A DNA stretch of 39,914 bases from Muribaculaceae bacterium (GTDB lineage Bacteria; Bacteroidota; Bacteroidia; Bacteroidales; Muribaculaceae): the NCBI GenBank assembly GCA_029060725.1, contig JAIDTL010000164.1:1-39914 (forward strand). Direction: 5' to 3'. Numbering within the stretch: position 1 is the stretch's first letter; the number at the start of each line of letters is the position of its first letter. The notes beneath the pieces were generated by a model. It was given only the letters and a program-made list of their open reading frames with translations. It searched no databases and was not told the DNA's origin. The translations under genes and the position numbers were made by a program. Shown piece by piece: positions 29,201 to 35,779 of this stretch.

Positions 29201-29698
29201 TGCGGTCTTCCCCATTGTAAGCTCCACATTGGAGGAAGGTCTCAACCCAAGTCCAGAATCTGTGAGGTTACTGCTACCAGATAGGAAAAATCCCTTAAGA
29301 CGTTTGTCCTTAGGTTCGTAAAGATAAACCTTGGCATGACAGAAGGCATTCGTGATTGCCTTGCATTTCACTGTGTCACGCATCAGGAAAGCTTTCGCAT
29401 CCTTGACATATTCATCCAAATTGAAGGTAGTGTCAAAACCCTCATCGCCCCGCAGAAGATCGATAATCTGTTTTTGATCGTTATCATCCTTGAGCATTTC
29501 AGAGGAAAGCAAACGATATTCTACATCCTCAGGAATTTCGTGGTAGAGTTTGCTGAGAGCACGTAGGGTGAAATATCCTGTTACGATATCGAATTTGCCG
29601 ATTTGATGAGGAATGGCAGCATAGGTCTTTATGAAATCCCATACGGTCACAATGTTTAGGCCATCGCCATATCTGTCTTTCTTATTGTCAATGAGCAT
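26270..29698 (-). CDS. PLD-nuclease/SF2 helicase fusion, defence type
   Basis: A 1142-residue two-part protein. The N-terminal PLD-like nuclease domain has HAKVYLYE (HxK, about residue 122) and GSSNLTDSG (about 142). An SNF2/SF2 helicase follows: Walker [10 protein letters not shown] (about 287), DESH box (about 377), SATP (about 413), and the C-terminal lobe with [11 protein letters not shown] and arginine fingers in [11 protein letters not shown] (about 869). The combination suggests ATP-driven DNA translocation coupled to cleavage. In DISARM, helicase (drmA or drmD), PLD protein (drmC) and methylase are separate genes; here helicase and PLD are one chain and no DUF1998 gene is present. No promoter is seen in the 57 bases after the upstream terminator, so expression may rely on read-through. 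Confidence 0.85.
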   Translation of the reverse strand: MLIDNKKDRYGDGLNIVTVWDFIKTYAAIPHQIGKFDIVTGYFTLRALSKLYHEIPEDVEYRLLSSEMLKDDNDQKQIIDLLRGDEGFDTTFNLDEYVKDAKAFLMRDTVKCKAITNAFCHAKVYLYEPKDKRLKGFFLSGSSNLTDSGLGLRPSSNVELTMGKTADKSDADYRELTHWFDEIWKIASDTLPVNKEKPKGERISVKEYFIRQIDDFFRKYSPEEIYYKILFELFNSDIDLDASIEHRQDMSLLQTSTIWKTLFNYQQKGVISLIKMLRKYNGAILADAVGLGKTFSALAVMKYFQTQGYVTILLCPKKLEHNWKQYRRRNGSRFESDEFDYIVRFHTDFQNDRLEFRYDDARLSWLQRQKKILIVIDESHNLRNEKSSRYQDLMKSLIQNQPGHEYRDVKVLMLSATPINTGLNDVKGQFNLIGRGVDSAFNTEDFNVESLMFLFKDAQAKYTNWCKDPERTIGGFIKTLPPKFFNLTDKLIVARTRSLIEKTLGENLGFPEKEKPMNVYQGVDHFGNYKTTKDIYSAFDSLFLAAYQPSLFMEATRKKSEKAAAAEAWNDEVNRERFLVKMMGILFMKRLESSWFSLISTVKKVLDVHVETLDKVKKYRAGLTTGAIEPSLFDGEEEDGEIDDDECFALRKGTIKLADMKNIGGFQRALESDKKKLNEIYLSLVDFKKKYESGIERDVKLDELERILREKQDKPNKKVVIFTVYADTAKFIFDELVKRGFTNIASASGSESYSTGAQSTNGYFSLLQRFAPYSKLYKELDWRDLYEKAALDRNEYYNDEKQQWDVPYELWHSLILKYEPAYARLLNDPIDILIATDCLSEGQNLQDADMQINYDIHWNPVRLIQRFGRIDRIGSPNKIIKCVNFWPAKSFEEYLELETRIQNRMAMMTLVGSETQEVNEKFIKMVEDNPIQDRNADRLLQELQNNSISDIESPRTLSLKDFSFEVYRQDLIDFFEKNKDVFRKMPNGIFSGFAFNPSDFEGMGESLVGVVGYPHREEGSTKPYKEIYLMCQPVDQSRPAVYRELNRAEILDFLRKNKTAERCLPRWIETGDSERLATLSKIVQDWMTNQVPKRALTSALALLGSNKMTKKKSEKSEDRLLEEKFKLENFDLVVWEYITVRK

Positions 29699-29755
29699 CG
29701 GGCAGTCCTGACTGTGTTACCACTGACTCCTGATGGCTTATGATGTTTAGGTATG

Positions 29756-29786
29756 AAAAAAGCGGGGAGCCATATTGCTGCCCGCT
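29756..29786 (-). terminator. Terminator of the rod-shaped RNA
   Basis: On the minus strand AGCGGG pairs with CCCGCT, an inner AGC/GCT stem continues it, and TTTTTT follows. It lies 3 bases after the 3' end of the rod-shaped RNA and 57 bases before the PLD-helicase ATG, so it could also act as an attenuator of that operon. Confidence 0.8.
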
Positions 29787-29788
29787 CC

Positions 29789-29983
29789 GATGTTCGAGGC
29801 CTTAGGACTGCCTTATCTCTGGAACGAGCAGCAGACTCCACGCCGTATATATGTAGATACCCCAAACCCACTTCAAGCCCGTCGCGGCTTGAAATGAGCC
29901 CGGATAGGTATGTACATACCCGTGGCGTCTATTGCTGCATTGTTCATAAGAGATATTACAGAGTGTCCTAAGTTCCGAACATC
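29789..29983 (-). ncRNA. ssrS: Rod-shaped 195-nt RNA, 6S-like
   Basis: Read on the minus strand, the two ends pair: GATGTTCG (29976-29983) with CGAACATC (29789-29796), then CTTAGGAC (29965-29972) with GTCCTAAG (29801-29808). After a bubble of about 10 by 6 bases the helix goes on: ATCTCT/AGAGAT, GAAC/GTTC, GCAGCA/TGCTGC, GAC/GTC, CCACG/CGTGG, GTAT/ATAC, ATACC/GGTAT. It ends in a stem of about 11 bp (CATTTCAAGCC/GGCTTGAAGTG) with a 5-base loop. One long, bulged rod of about 190 nt with an open bubble is the architecture of 6S RNA, which binds RNA polymerase in stationary phase. A promoter upstream and a terminator just after support an independent RNA. The alternative is a structured leader of the defence operon. 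The symbol is tentative. Confidence 0.6.
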
Positions 29984-30089
29984 TAAGAACAAGCGTTACA
30001 ATACACGCTTTTTATTTATTTTCAAATGTTTCCCGCTGCCTGGCGTGTGATGTCTACTCTTAGACTGCCCCACAGCGTGGATTCGTTGG

Positions 30090-30120
30090 CAAAGGTAAGG
30101 ATTTTTTTTGAGGTGGCAAA
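30090..30120 (-). promoter_or_regulatory. Promoter upstream of rod-shaped RNA
   Basis: On the minus strand TTTG (30117-30120), 19 bases, TACCTTTG (30090-30097). Transcription from it would start near 30083, about 100 bases before the rod RNA. The extension folds into small hairpins (for example GTCTA AGAG TAGAC), so it may be a precursor segment removed by processing. Confidence 0.7.
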
Positions 30121-30145
30121 ATTTTGTTGATAAATCATGGGGATT

Positions 30146-30559
30146 TTTCACCTTGCGACAAACCTGCTGCGCGGTGGAAAGTTGCTTTGTTAAAGTTTTT
30201 ATAAAAATACTTAAGTTTATGAGTTTTGCTATCTTTTATTATGTAAATGTTTATCTTGCGCAGAGGGGTAAAGGGGGCGGAATGATTTTAACGATTAACG
30301 ATTAACGATCAGGTTGACATTCGGTTGCAAAGTGCGATTAGGCTCGGTGCGTATTGTTGGTTTACTTGAGGACTTGGTGGGGCGCATGCGGAGCATGCTT
30401 TATTACGTTGGTTTGACGCGCGCGGGACGCACTCGGAGAGTGCTAACTACTCTGTTTGACTCGGTGGGGCGCATGCGGAGCATGCTTTATTACGTTGTTT
30501 GACGCGCGGGGACGCACTCGGAGAGTGCTAACTACTCTGGGACTTGGTGGGGCGCATGC
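30146..30559 (+). repeat. Hairpin-repeat module 1
   Basis: The header (30146-30370) contains a conserved block (GTTTATGAGTTTTGC... TTATCTTGCGCA), three TTAACGA units at 30288-30308, and a CGGTTGCAAAGT block. It is followed by four tandem units of about 43 bp and one cut unit ending at 30559. Hairpins with a GGA loop are at 30384-30398 (GCATGC stem), 30429-30443 (GCACTC/GAGTGC), 30471-30485 and 30514-30528. The header is shared with module 2, and its last 80 bases with module 3. The module ends 27 bases from the stop of the DUF1016 gene. Confidence 0.85.
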
Positions 30560-30585
30560 ACCACCGTATGTAATCACTAAGTCTC

Positions 30586-31749
30586 TTATAATTCGATTTC
30601 ATCCTGTAAGTCCTTGTGTTGAAGATAATAAATCGCCTTTTGTCTTTCTATCTCATTGCGCAACTGCTCTTGCGTTGGCATATATAGCATATACTTTGAG
30701 GCGAAAAGATGATCGTTGTCATGGAGAACTGAGTAACGAGCAATATCATCGTCGGTATCATCACAGAGAATAATGCCGATCGTCGGATTATCTCCTTCCG
30801 TTCGCTTCATTTCATCATACATTCTGACATACATATCCATTTGCCCTACATCCTGGTGACGTATTTTTGATGTTTTGAGGTCAATCAACACGTAGCATTT
30901 CAGGAATATGTTGTAGAATACCAAGTCAATGTAGTAGTCCTCTTTCTCAGTATGTATATGTTGCTGACGCGCCACGAATGCGAAGCCCTTCCCAAGTTCG
31001 AGAAGAAACTTTTCAAGATTACTGATGATTGCCTGCTCCAGTTCAGACTCTCGAAAAGAAGAATCAGCAGTAAACCCAAGAAATTCTCCAATGACCGGGT
31101 TCTTGATAAACTCGGTTGGATCAGGCGATTGTAGGGGTGCTGTGAGTTGAAGCATCTCTTTTTCTACAAGGTCTTTTCGCTGAGATGCAAGTAAACGGTA
31201 GTAATATTGCGAACTAATATTACGCTGGAGAGTACGTACACTCCAGTTTTGTGAATAGGCTTCCGATTCATACCAACGACGTGCATCATCATTAAGTTCT
31301 TGGATAAGAACTAAATAATGCGTCCACGATAAGATTGGTGCAGATTGTGCAATCACTGATTGCACAATTCCATTATCACAAGAATATAGCGAACTATACA
31401 TCTTGTAAAAAGACATGAAGTTGTATAGATTACGCTTCGTAAAGCCTTTACCGTATGATGCTGTAAGACGTTTGGACAGCTCTTTGATTACCGATGCGCC
31501 ATATTTGGCACGATCCTCTCCATTAAGCTCTTCCTCCGCAATCATTTTCCCTAATTCCCAATTACGACGCACCAGTGTTTCATTGATGTAATGATACGCT
31601 TCTGAGCGTGCTTTTTCAACAATATTTGAAGCTCTCTGAAATAGATTGTCAAAGCCGACGGCCGAAGCGCTTACTTCATCCATATTTTCGTTGCTCTGAG
31701 ATTTGGAACTATTGGGTTCCAAATCTAATTTTTTAGAGTTTGATTTCAT
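30586..31749 (-). CDS. DUF1016/PDDEXK nuclease domain protein
   Basis: A 387-residue protein of the YhcG/DUF1016 group. An N-terminal helical DUF1016_N domain spans about residues 40-200 (IVEKARSEAYHYINETLVRR, GFTKRNLYNFMSFYKMY). A C-terminal PDDEXK-like nuclease follows (YYIDLVFYN, then CYVLIDLKTSK, the D...D-x-K core). Such proteins often sit inside type I restriction loci. The ATG at 31749 overlaps the 3' end of the upstream chimeric ORF by 17 bases and is favoured over 31803, which would add residues outside the domain. A nuclease role in defence or mobile-element maintenance is inference. Confidence 0.82.
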   Translation of the reverse strand: MKSNSKKLDLEPNSSKSQSNENMDEVSASAVGFDNLFQRASNIVEKARSEAYHYINETLVRRNWELGKMIAEEELNGEDRAKYGASVIKELSKRLTASYGKGFTKRNLYNFMSFYKMYSSLYSCDNGIVQSVIAQSAPILSWTHYLVLIQELNDDARRWYESEAYSQNWSVRTLQRNISSQYYYRLLASQRKDLVEKEMLQLTAPLQSPDPTEFIKNPVIGEFLGFTADSSFRESELEQAIISNLEKFLLELGKGFAFVARQQHIHTEKEDYYIDLVFYNIFLKCYVLIDLKTSKIRHQDVGQMDMYVRMYDEMKRTEGDNPTIGIILCDDTDDDIARYSVLHDNDHLFASKYMLYMPTQEQLRNEIERQKAIYYLQHKDLQDEIEL

Positions 31750-32170
31750 AGCCAAGTGATTTGAATACGTTAAGGACATCTGCTCGGGTTTCTGCCTCAG
31801 CACGAAGAATTTCTGAAAGTTCAGCCTGCAACTCTTTCATTTTAGTTTCGTAGTCAACAGTCTCGTCTCGATTTACAAATTCTATATACTTACTGGGTAC
31901 AAGTGAGAAATCTTTCTCCTTTACACCCCCTTCACCATAGACGGATACTGATTTGCAGAACTCCGGCACATCGGCAGAAAGGGCAGCGTTGGCGAGGATA
32001 CCACGTATGTTCTCTAAAATGGTATTCTTGGAAGTCACAGGCTTATACTCGGCATCTTCAAGCGCAAGGTTACACTTCTCCATCATATCCATGATAGAGT
32101 ATTGCTTCGGACTTCGGAGACATCTGTCGATGACTCGCTGCCGTATGAGTGCATTCTTCGTTTGCGCCAT
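31733..32170 (-). pseudogene. Chimera of WYL-regulator start and HsdM tail
   Basis: An intact 145-residue reading frame made of two unrelated parts. Residues 1 to about 55 (KNALIRQRVIDRCL, SIMDMMEKCNLAL, SKNTILENIR) look like the N-terminal winged helix of Bacteroidetes WYL-domain regulators. From about residue 66 (EFCKSVS, then EKDFSLVPSKYIEFVNRD and the final FKSLGYEIKL) it looks like the C-terminal end of a type I methylase HsdM. Both catalytic HsdM motifs and the WYL domain are gone. A deletion that fused the start of one gene to the end of another explains this. The downstream overlap with the DUF1016 gene is what one expects at the old hsdM end. It may still make a small DNA-binding protein. 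Confidence 0.65.
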
Positions 32171-32312
32171 CTTTAACGAAAAGAACATCCAAGTTGCATC
32201 TGAAGGCTGACCAAAGCCTTTAACGGCTACAAGGATGTTCCTAAAGTTTTTCGGCTCTCGCCGTTTTCTTTTTCTAATTGGTCATTTTCAGATTGTCGTT
32301 ACTTCGTAAATG

Positions 32313-32343
32313 CAAAATTATAAAAAAATATTGAAGTAGACAA
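32313..32343 (-). promoter_or_regulatory. Promoter of chimeric ORF and DUF1016 gene
   Basis: On the minus strand TTG (32341-32343), 20 bases, TAATTTTG (32313-32320). The leader of about 135 bases is structured. An outer 8-bp stem (GAACATCC/GGATGTTC, about 32184-32237) encloses an AAGGCT hairpin, and a CGGC/GCCG hairpin lies at 32252-32263. Confidence 0.65.
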
Positions 32344-32424
32344 GGCTTTATGCTTAAGAGCATAAGCATAAAATAGCTGTCACGTTGCGATAAATCTGCT
32401 GCGGTATGGGATGGTAAAAGATTA

Positions 32425-32880
32425 CTGAATTTTCATCTTGCGACAAAGCTGCGGCGCGATGGGAAGTAGCTTTGCTAAAGATTTTATAAAATTACTTGTG
32501 TTTATGAGTTTTGCAATCTTTTATCATGTAAATGTTTATCTTGCGCATAGGAGTAAAGGGGGCGAAATGGGGTTAACGATTAACGATTAACGATCAGGGC
32601 GGCACTTGGTTGCAAAGTGCGGTGGGGCTTGCTGCGCATTGTTGGTTTACTTGTGGACTTGGTGGGGCGCATGCGGAGCATGCTTTATTACGTTGTTTGA
32701 CGCGATGGAGCGCATGCGGAGCATGCTTTATTACGTTGGTTTGACTCGGTGGGGCGCTTGCGGAGCAGGATTTATTACGTTGTTTGACGCGCGCGGGACG
32801 CACTCGGAGAGTGCTAACTACTCTGCTTGACTTGGTGGGGCGCATGCGGAGCATGCTTTATTACGTTGTTTGACTCGGGG
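32425..32880 (+). repeat. Hairpin-repeat module 2
   Basis: The header is at about 32425-32655, with TTAACGA units from 32573, and is closely similar to that of module 1 over its whole length. A degraded extra copy of the header start lies just before it (about 32380-32425). Five tandem units follow (32656-32880). Stem types in order are GCATGC, GCATGC, GCTTGC/GCAGG, GCACTC/GAGTGC, GCATGC, all with a GGA loop. Between this module and the antitoxin ORF at 33001 I see AT-rich sequence and nothing else. Confidence 0.85.
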
Positions 32881-33000
32881 AATAATTGGGTGGTCATAAA
32901 CATACGTTGAGTGTAAGTTCGAAACTATAATAAATATAAAGACCTAAACTGCCATAAGCGATTTAAAAGTGTTATAATTATATAACCAAATGAATTTATA

Positions 33001-33192
33001 ATGTCTGAGCAAGAATTTAAATCATATAGATTGTTGTCTATATCTGATCCATCTGATGAGATGGTGGCGATTCTTATGGATAAAATAGCTATAGAAGTTC
33101 GTGAGAGTAATAGAAAATCAGACGAGGATTTCTTTAACAACTTGCGGAACGCTGTTCTTTCCCATAAGAAGACAAGACTTATGAGTAATTAA
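33001..33192 (+). CDS. Putative antitoxin of zeta-toxin pair
   Basis: A 63-residue charged protein (MSEQEFKSYRLLSISDPSDE start; KIAIEVRESNRKSDEDFFNN in the middle), predicted helical with no membrane segment. It has no recognised epsilon antitoxin signature. It is assigned by position: 12 bases before a zeta-type kinase in the same direction, with a size typical of antitoxins. No TAnnTTTG box is evident; the 120 bases upstream are AT-rich. Confidence 0.6.
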   Translation: MSEQEFKSYRLLSISDPSDEMVAILMDKIAIEVRESNRKSDEDFFNNLRNAVLSHKKTRLMSN

Positions 33193-33204
33193 TGTTGCAT
33201 ACAC

Positions 33205-33807
33205 ATGGATATGCGTAAAGATGGACATAATCCGGTACTAATTGTAATAGCCGGACCTAATGGATCTGGCAAAACAACTGTAACAAGCCAATTGTTAAAA
33301 AGCGATTGGCTTGAAGATGCCATATACATTAATCCGGATATTATAGCAAATGAAAAATTTGGGGATTGGAATTCTCCAGATGCAGTAAGACGTGCGGCTG
33401 AATACTGTTCTGAAATGCGTGAACTCTGTCTTGTACAAAGGAAAAGCCTTATATTTGAAACGGTCATGTCAGCTCCGGATAAAATTGATTTTATAAGAAG
33501 AGCTAAAGATGCAGGATATTTTGTCAGGCTTTTCTTTATATCTACAAATAATCCCACTATCAATGCAGCTCGTATTGCAAGACGGGTGATGAAGGGTGGA
33601 CATGATGTTCCAATCACAAAAATCATCTCAAGATACTCCAAGTCTATCCTAAATTGCTGTGACATTGCGCAAGAGGTTGATCGGCTATACGTTTATGATA
33701 ACTCTGCTGATGATATGCCAATACAACCGCTTTTCAGGCTTTCGGATGGGATTTTAGGCAAAATGTATGTTGAATCTTTGCCTGAATGGGCAAGCTGTTT
33801 TTTTTAA
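33205..33807 (+). CDS. Zeta-toxin family kinase
   Basis: A 200-residue P-loop protein with Walker A AGPNGSGKTTVTSQLL (about residues 16-31). It has the YINPDIIA segment typical of zeta toxins and the FETVMSAPDKIDFIRRAK block. Arginine-rich RIARRVMKGGHDVP follows, then VYDNSADD near the end. Family members phosphorylate UDP-N-acetylglucosamine (zeta/PezT) or related small molecules; the substrate here is unknown. Its stop codon TAA (33805-33807) is part of the first TTAACGA unit of module 3, so the toxin gene ends exactly where the repeat begins. The C-terminus looks complete or only slightly shortened. Confidence 0.85.
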   Translation: MDMRKDGHNPVLIVIAGPNGSGKTTVTSQLLKSDWLEDAIYINPDIIANEKFGDWNSPDAVRRAAEYCSEMRELCLVQRKSLIFETVMSAPDKIDFIRRAKDAGYFVRLFFISTNNPTINAARIARRVMKGGHDVPITKIISRYSKSILNCCDIAQEVDRLYVYDNSADDMPIQPLFRLSDGILGKMYVESLPEWASCFF

Positions 33808-34276
33808 CGATTAACGATTAACGATCAACGATCAGGGCGGCATTCGGTTGCAAAGTAGGCTGAGGGTCGGTCGCTTGGGCATTTTGGTTTCCATGTGGAC
33901 TTGGTGGGGCGCATGCGGAGCATGCTTTATTACGTTGGTTTGACTCGGTGGGACGCACTCGGAGAGTGCTAACTACTCTGTTTGACTTGGTGGGGCGCAT
34001 GCGGAGCATGCTTTATTACGTGGTTTGACGCGTGCGGGACGCACTCGGAGAGTGCTAACTACTCTGATTGACTTGGTGGGGCGCATGCGGAGCATGCTTT
34101 ATTACGTTGGTTTGACGTGGGAGGCGCATGCGGAGCAGGATTTATTACGTTGATTGACTCGGGGGGCGCATGCGGAGCATGCTTTATTACGTTGATTGAC
34201 TCGGGGGGCGCATGCGGAGCATGCTTTATTACGTTGATTGGCTCGGTGGGGCGCTTGCGGAGCAGGATTTATTACG
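33804..34276 (+). repeat. Hairpin-repeat module 3
   Basis: A short header has TTAACGA units from 33804 and a CGGTTGCAAAGT block near 33845. Nine tandem units follow from 33898. Stem types in order are GCATGC, GCACTC/GAGTGC, GCATGC, GCACTC/GAGTGC, GCATGC, GCATGC/GCAGGA (broken), GCATGC, GCATGC, GCTTGC/GCAGG. All loops are GGA. Units with the GCATGC or GCTTGC stem are followed by TTTATTACG, and units with GCACTC by TAACTACTCTG. Unit length varies from about 40 to 45 bases. Confidence 0.85.
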
Positions 34277-34326
34277 GGGGAGATGAGTGGGAAGATTTTG
34301 AAGAATTTTGAAGAATGGGATTTGTT

Positions 34327-34358
34327 TTTGGTTATTAGGGGAGTTTTTATTATCTTTG
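34327..34358 (+). promoter_or_regulatory. Promoter of membrane protein gene
   Basis: TTTG (34327-34330), 20 bases, TATCTTTG (34351-34358); the ATG at 34379 follows 20 bases later. Confidence 0.8.
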
Positions 34359-34378
34359 CATCCTAATTTTTAATACAA

Positions 34379-35008
34379 ATGAGCGATTTAAATCAAGACG
34401 ATATAAATCTTAATGTGGAGTCTGATTCTACAGATGAGAATGCAGAGAGGGTAAATCGAAAGCGATATAATCCTTTCTTATTGCTATTTAGCATCCTAAT
34501 GACAGGGACGGCTGGATGGAAAGATCTGCGCCGGTCTCGCTTTACGCCGGAGCAGACGGCAGCCGGTTGCTTCTATCCGCTTATTGCGTTGGCATCAGTA
34601 TGTCGATTTACAGATTGGTTTTATCTGCCCGAATTTGATCTATCGTCAACTCTAATCAGTGCGGTGTCAGTATTTGCGTCTTTCTTTTTCAGCTATTTTG
34701 CAGTGCAAGTCGTGTGCAAATGGCTCTTCCCCATGGCGGCAAAATCAAAGACTGAAACCACTTACTTCAAACTGATGGTGCAGTACTCATTGGCAAGCCT
34801 TGCCCTTTTCTGGATTCCTGCAGAAATTCTACCGATACTTGAACCCCTCACTGTCTTCCTTCCTATTTGGACGGCGTTTATTATCACCAGAGGATTAAGA
34901 TTCCTTAGAATTCCTGAAAATATGGTCAACCGTTGTACTGCTATAATTGTATTAACTGTGGTCGTCATGCCATATATTTTCATGTGGATAAGTGAATTAA
35001 TCTTTTAA
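34379..35008 (+). CDS. Yip1-like five-helix membrane protein
   Basis: A 209-residue inner-membrane protein. The first 45 residues are polar and acidic. About five hydrophobic helices then follow, beginning near residues 62, 83, 134, 155 and 183 (for example STLISAVSVFASFFFSYFAV and IIVLTVVVMPYIFMW). The layout resembles the Yip1/DUF1282 group found in many Bacteroidales, whose function is not known. It has its own promoter and begins where module 3 ends, so it is probably the first gene of the flanking chromosome rather than island cargo. Confidence 0.65.
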   Translation: MSDLNQDDINLNVESDSTDENAERVNRKRYNPFLLLFSILMTGTAGWKDLRRSRFTPEQTAAGCFYPLIALASVCRFTDWFYLPEFDLSSTLISAVSVFASFFFSYFAVQVVCKWLFPMAAKSKTETTYFKLMVQYSLASLALFWIPAEILPILEPLTVFLPIWTAFIITRGLRFLRIPENMVNRCTAIIVLTVVVMPYIFMWISELIF

Positions 35009-35089
35009 TTCATATTATACAAGTTATAAATAATGATAATTAACCTCTTAATTTATTTAACTTTTGCATGCTTATATTATTATCACGCA

Positions 35090-35300
35090 AAGGCGCAAAG
35101 GGGCAGAGGTTGTTTCAACGATGAATTAAGAACGATGAACTATGAATTATGGCTTCGCGACTCAGTTTTGGCAAGATCGCAATGATTACGGCCTGCTTCG
35201 CAACGGCCGGAGCACGCAGAGAAAGCTACGCAACTTTAAAATATTGAATATCGAGCTATAATGAAATAGAACATACGAAACTTGAATTAATTTAGCTAAT
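35090..35300. repeat. Dispersed intergenic repeat, copy B
   Basis: The gene-free stretch 35009-35310 carries a second copy of the element seen at 20468-20710. The part about 35171-35292 is roughly 80 percent identical to 20581-20705. The preceding part (ATCACGCAAAGGCGCAAAGG and AACTATGAATTATGGCTTCG) is more diverged. The two copies stand at the two borders of the accessory island, in the same orientation. Confidence 0.65.
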
Positions 35301-35310
35301 AATATTTTCA

Positions 35311-35763
35311 ATGGAATCTAAGAATATCAATATAAAGAATAGACGCGCTTCTTTCGATTATGAAATAGGCGATACATATACAGCCGGAATGGTGCTAACA
35401 GGTACGGAAATAAAATCCATACGTGCCGGTAAGGCTTCTCTTACTGATGCTTATTGCATCATCGATAGAGGTGAAGTATGGGTAAAGGGAATGAACATCT
35501 CTGAGTATTTCTATGGATCATACAACAACCATATCGCCCGACGCGACCGAAAACTTCTTCTGTCGAAAAAAGAGATAGCAAAGATTCAGAAAGCCATAGC
35601 GGATCCCGGATATACTTTGATTCCTCTTAGGATTTTCATTTCCGAACGTGGATATGCAAAGCTTGTAGTCGGTGTGGCTCGAGGCAAAAAGCAATACGAC
35701 AAACGCCAGGCTATTAAGGAGCGGGAAGATAAGAGAATCCTTGACAGGATGATGAAAAAATAA
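35311..35763 (+). CDS. smpB: SsrA-binding protein SmpB
   Basis: A 150-residue beta-barrel RNA-binding protein that carries tmRNA to stalled ribosomes. Family blocks are present: [39 protein letters not shown], and the basic tail [14 protein letters not shown] that reads the empty mRNA channel. Length is normal. It is followed 16 bases later by the U32 gene, so the two are likely cotranscribed. Confidence 0.96.
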   Translation: MESKNINIKNRRASFDYEIGDTYTAGMVLTGTEIKSIRAGKASLTDAYCIIDRGEVWVKGMNISEYFYGSYNNHIARRDRKLLLSKKEIAKIQKAIADPGYTLIPLRIFISERGYAKLVVGVARGKKQYDKRQAIKEREDKRILDRMMKK

Positions 35764-35779
35764 GACTTTTTGTATTGTA

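Noticed and set aside
29656..29971. Short ORFs over the rod-shaped RNA
   Set aside because: The sequence is dominated by long inverted pairing and a terminator; the frames have protein-unlike composition and no conserved motif.
29789..29983. T-box or metabolite riboswitch
   Set aside because: No T-box sequence or known riboswitch core is visible; the single long rod does not resemble those multi-arm folds.
30371..34276. CRISPR-like array
   Set aside because: The units are repeats throughout with no unique spacers of constant length, and no cas gene is nearby.
34117..34311. Protein made of GGACGACFITL-type repeats
   Set aside because: A frame stays open in a few units only because they are 42 bases long there. 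Other units are 40 to 45 bases, so the frame is lost, and the paired stem changes fit structure rather than protein.
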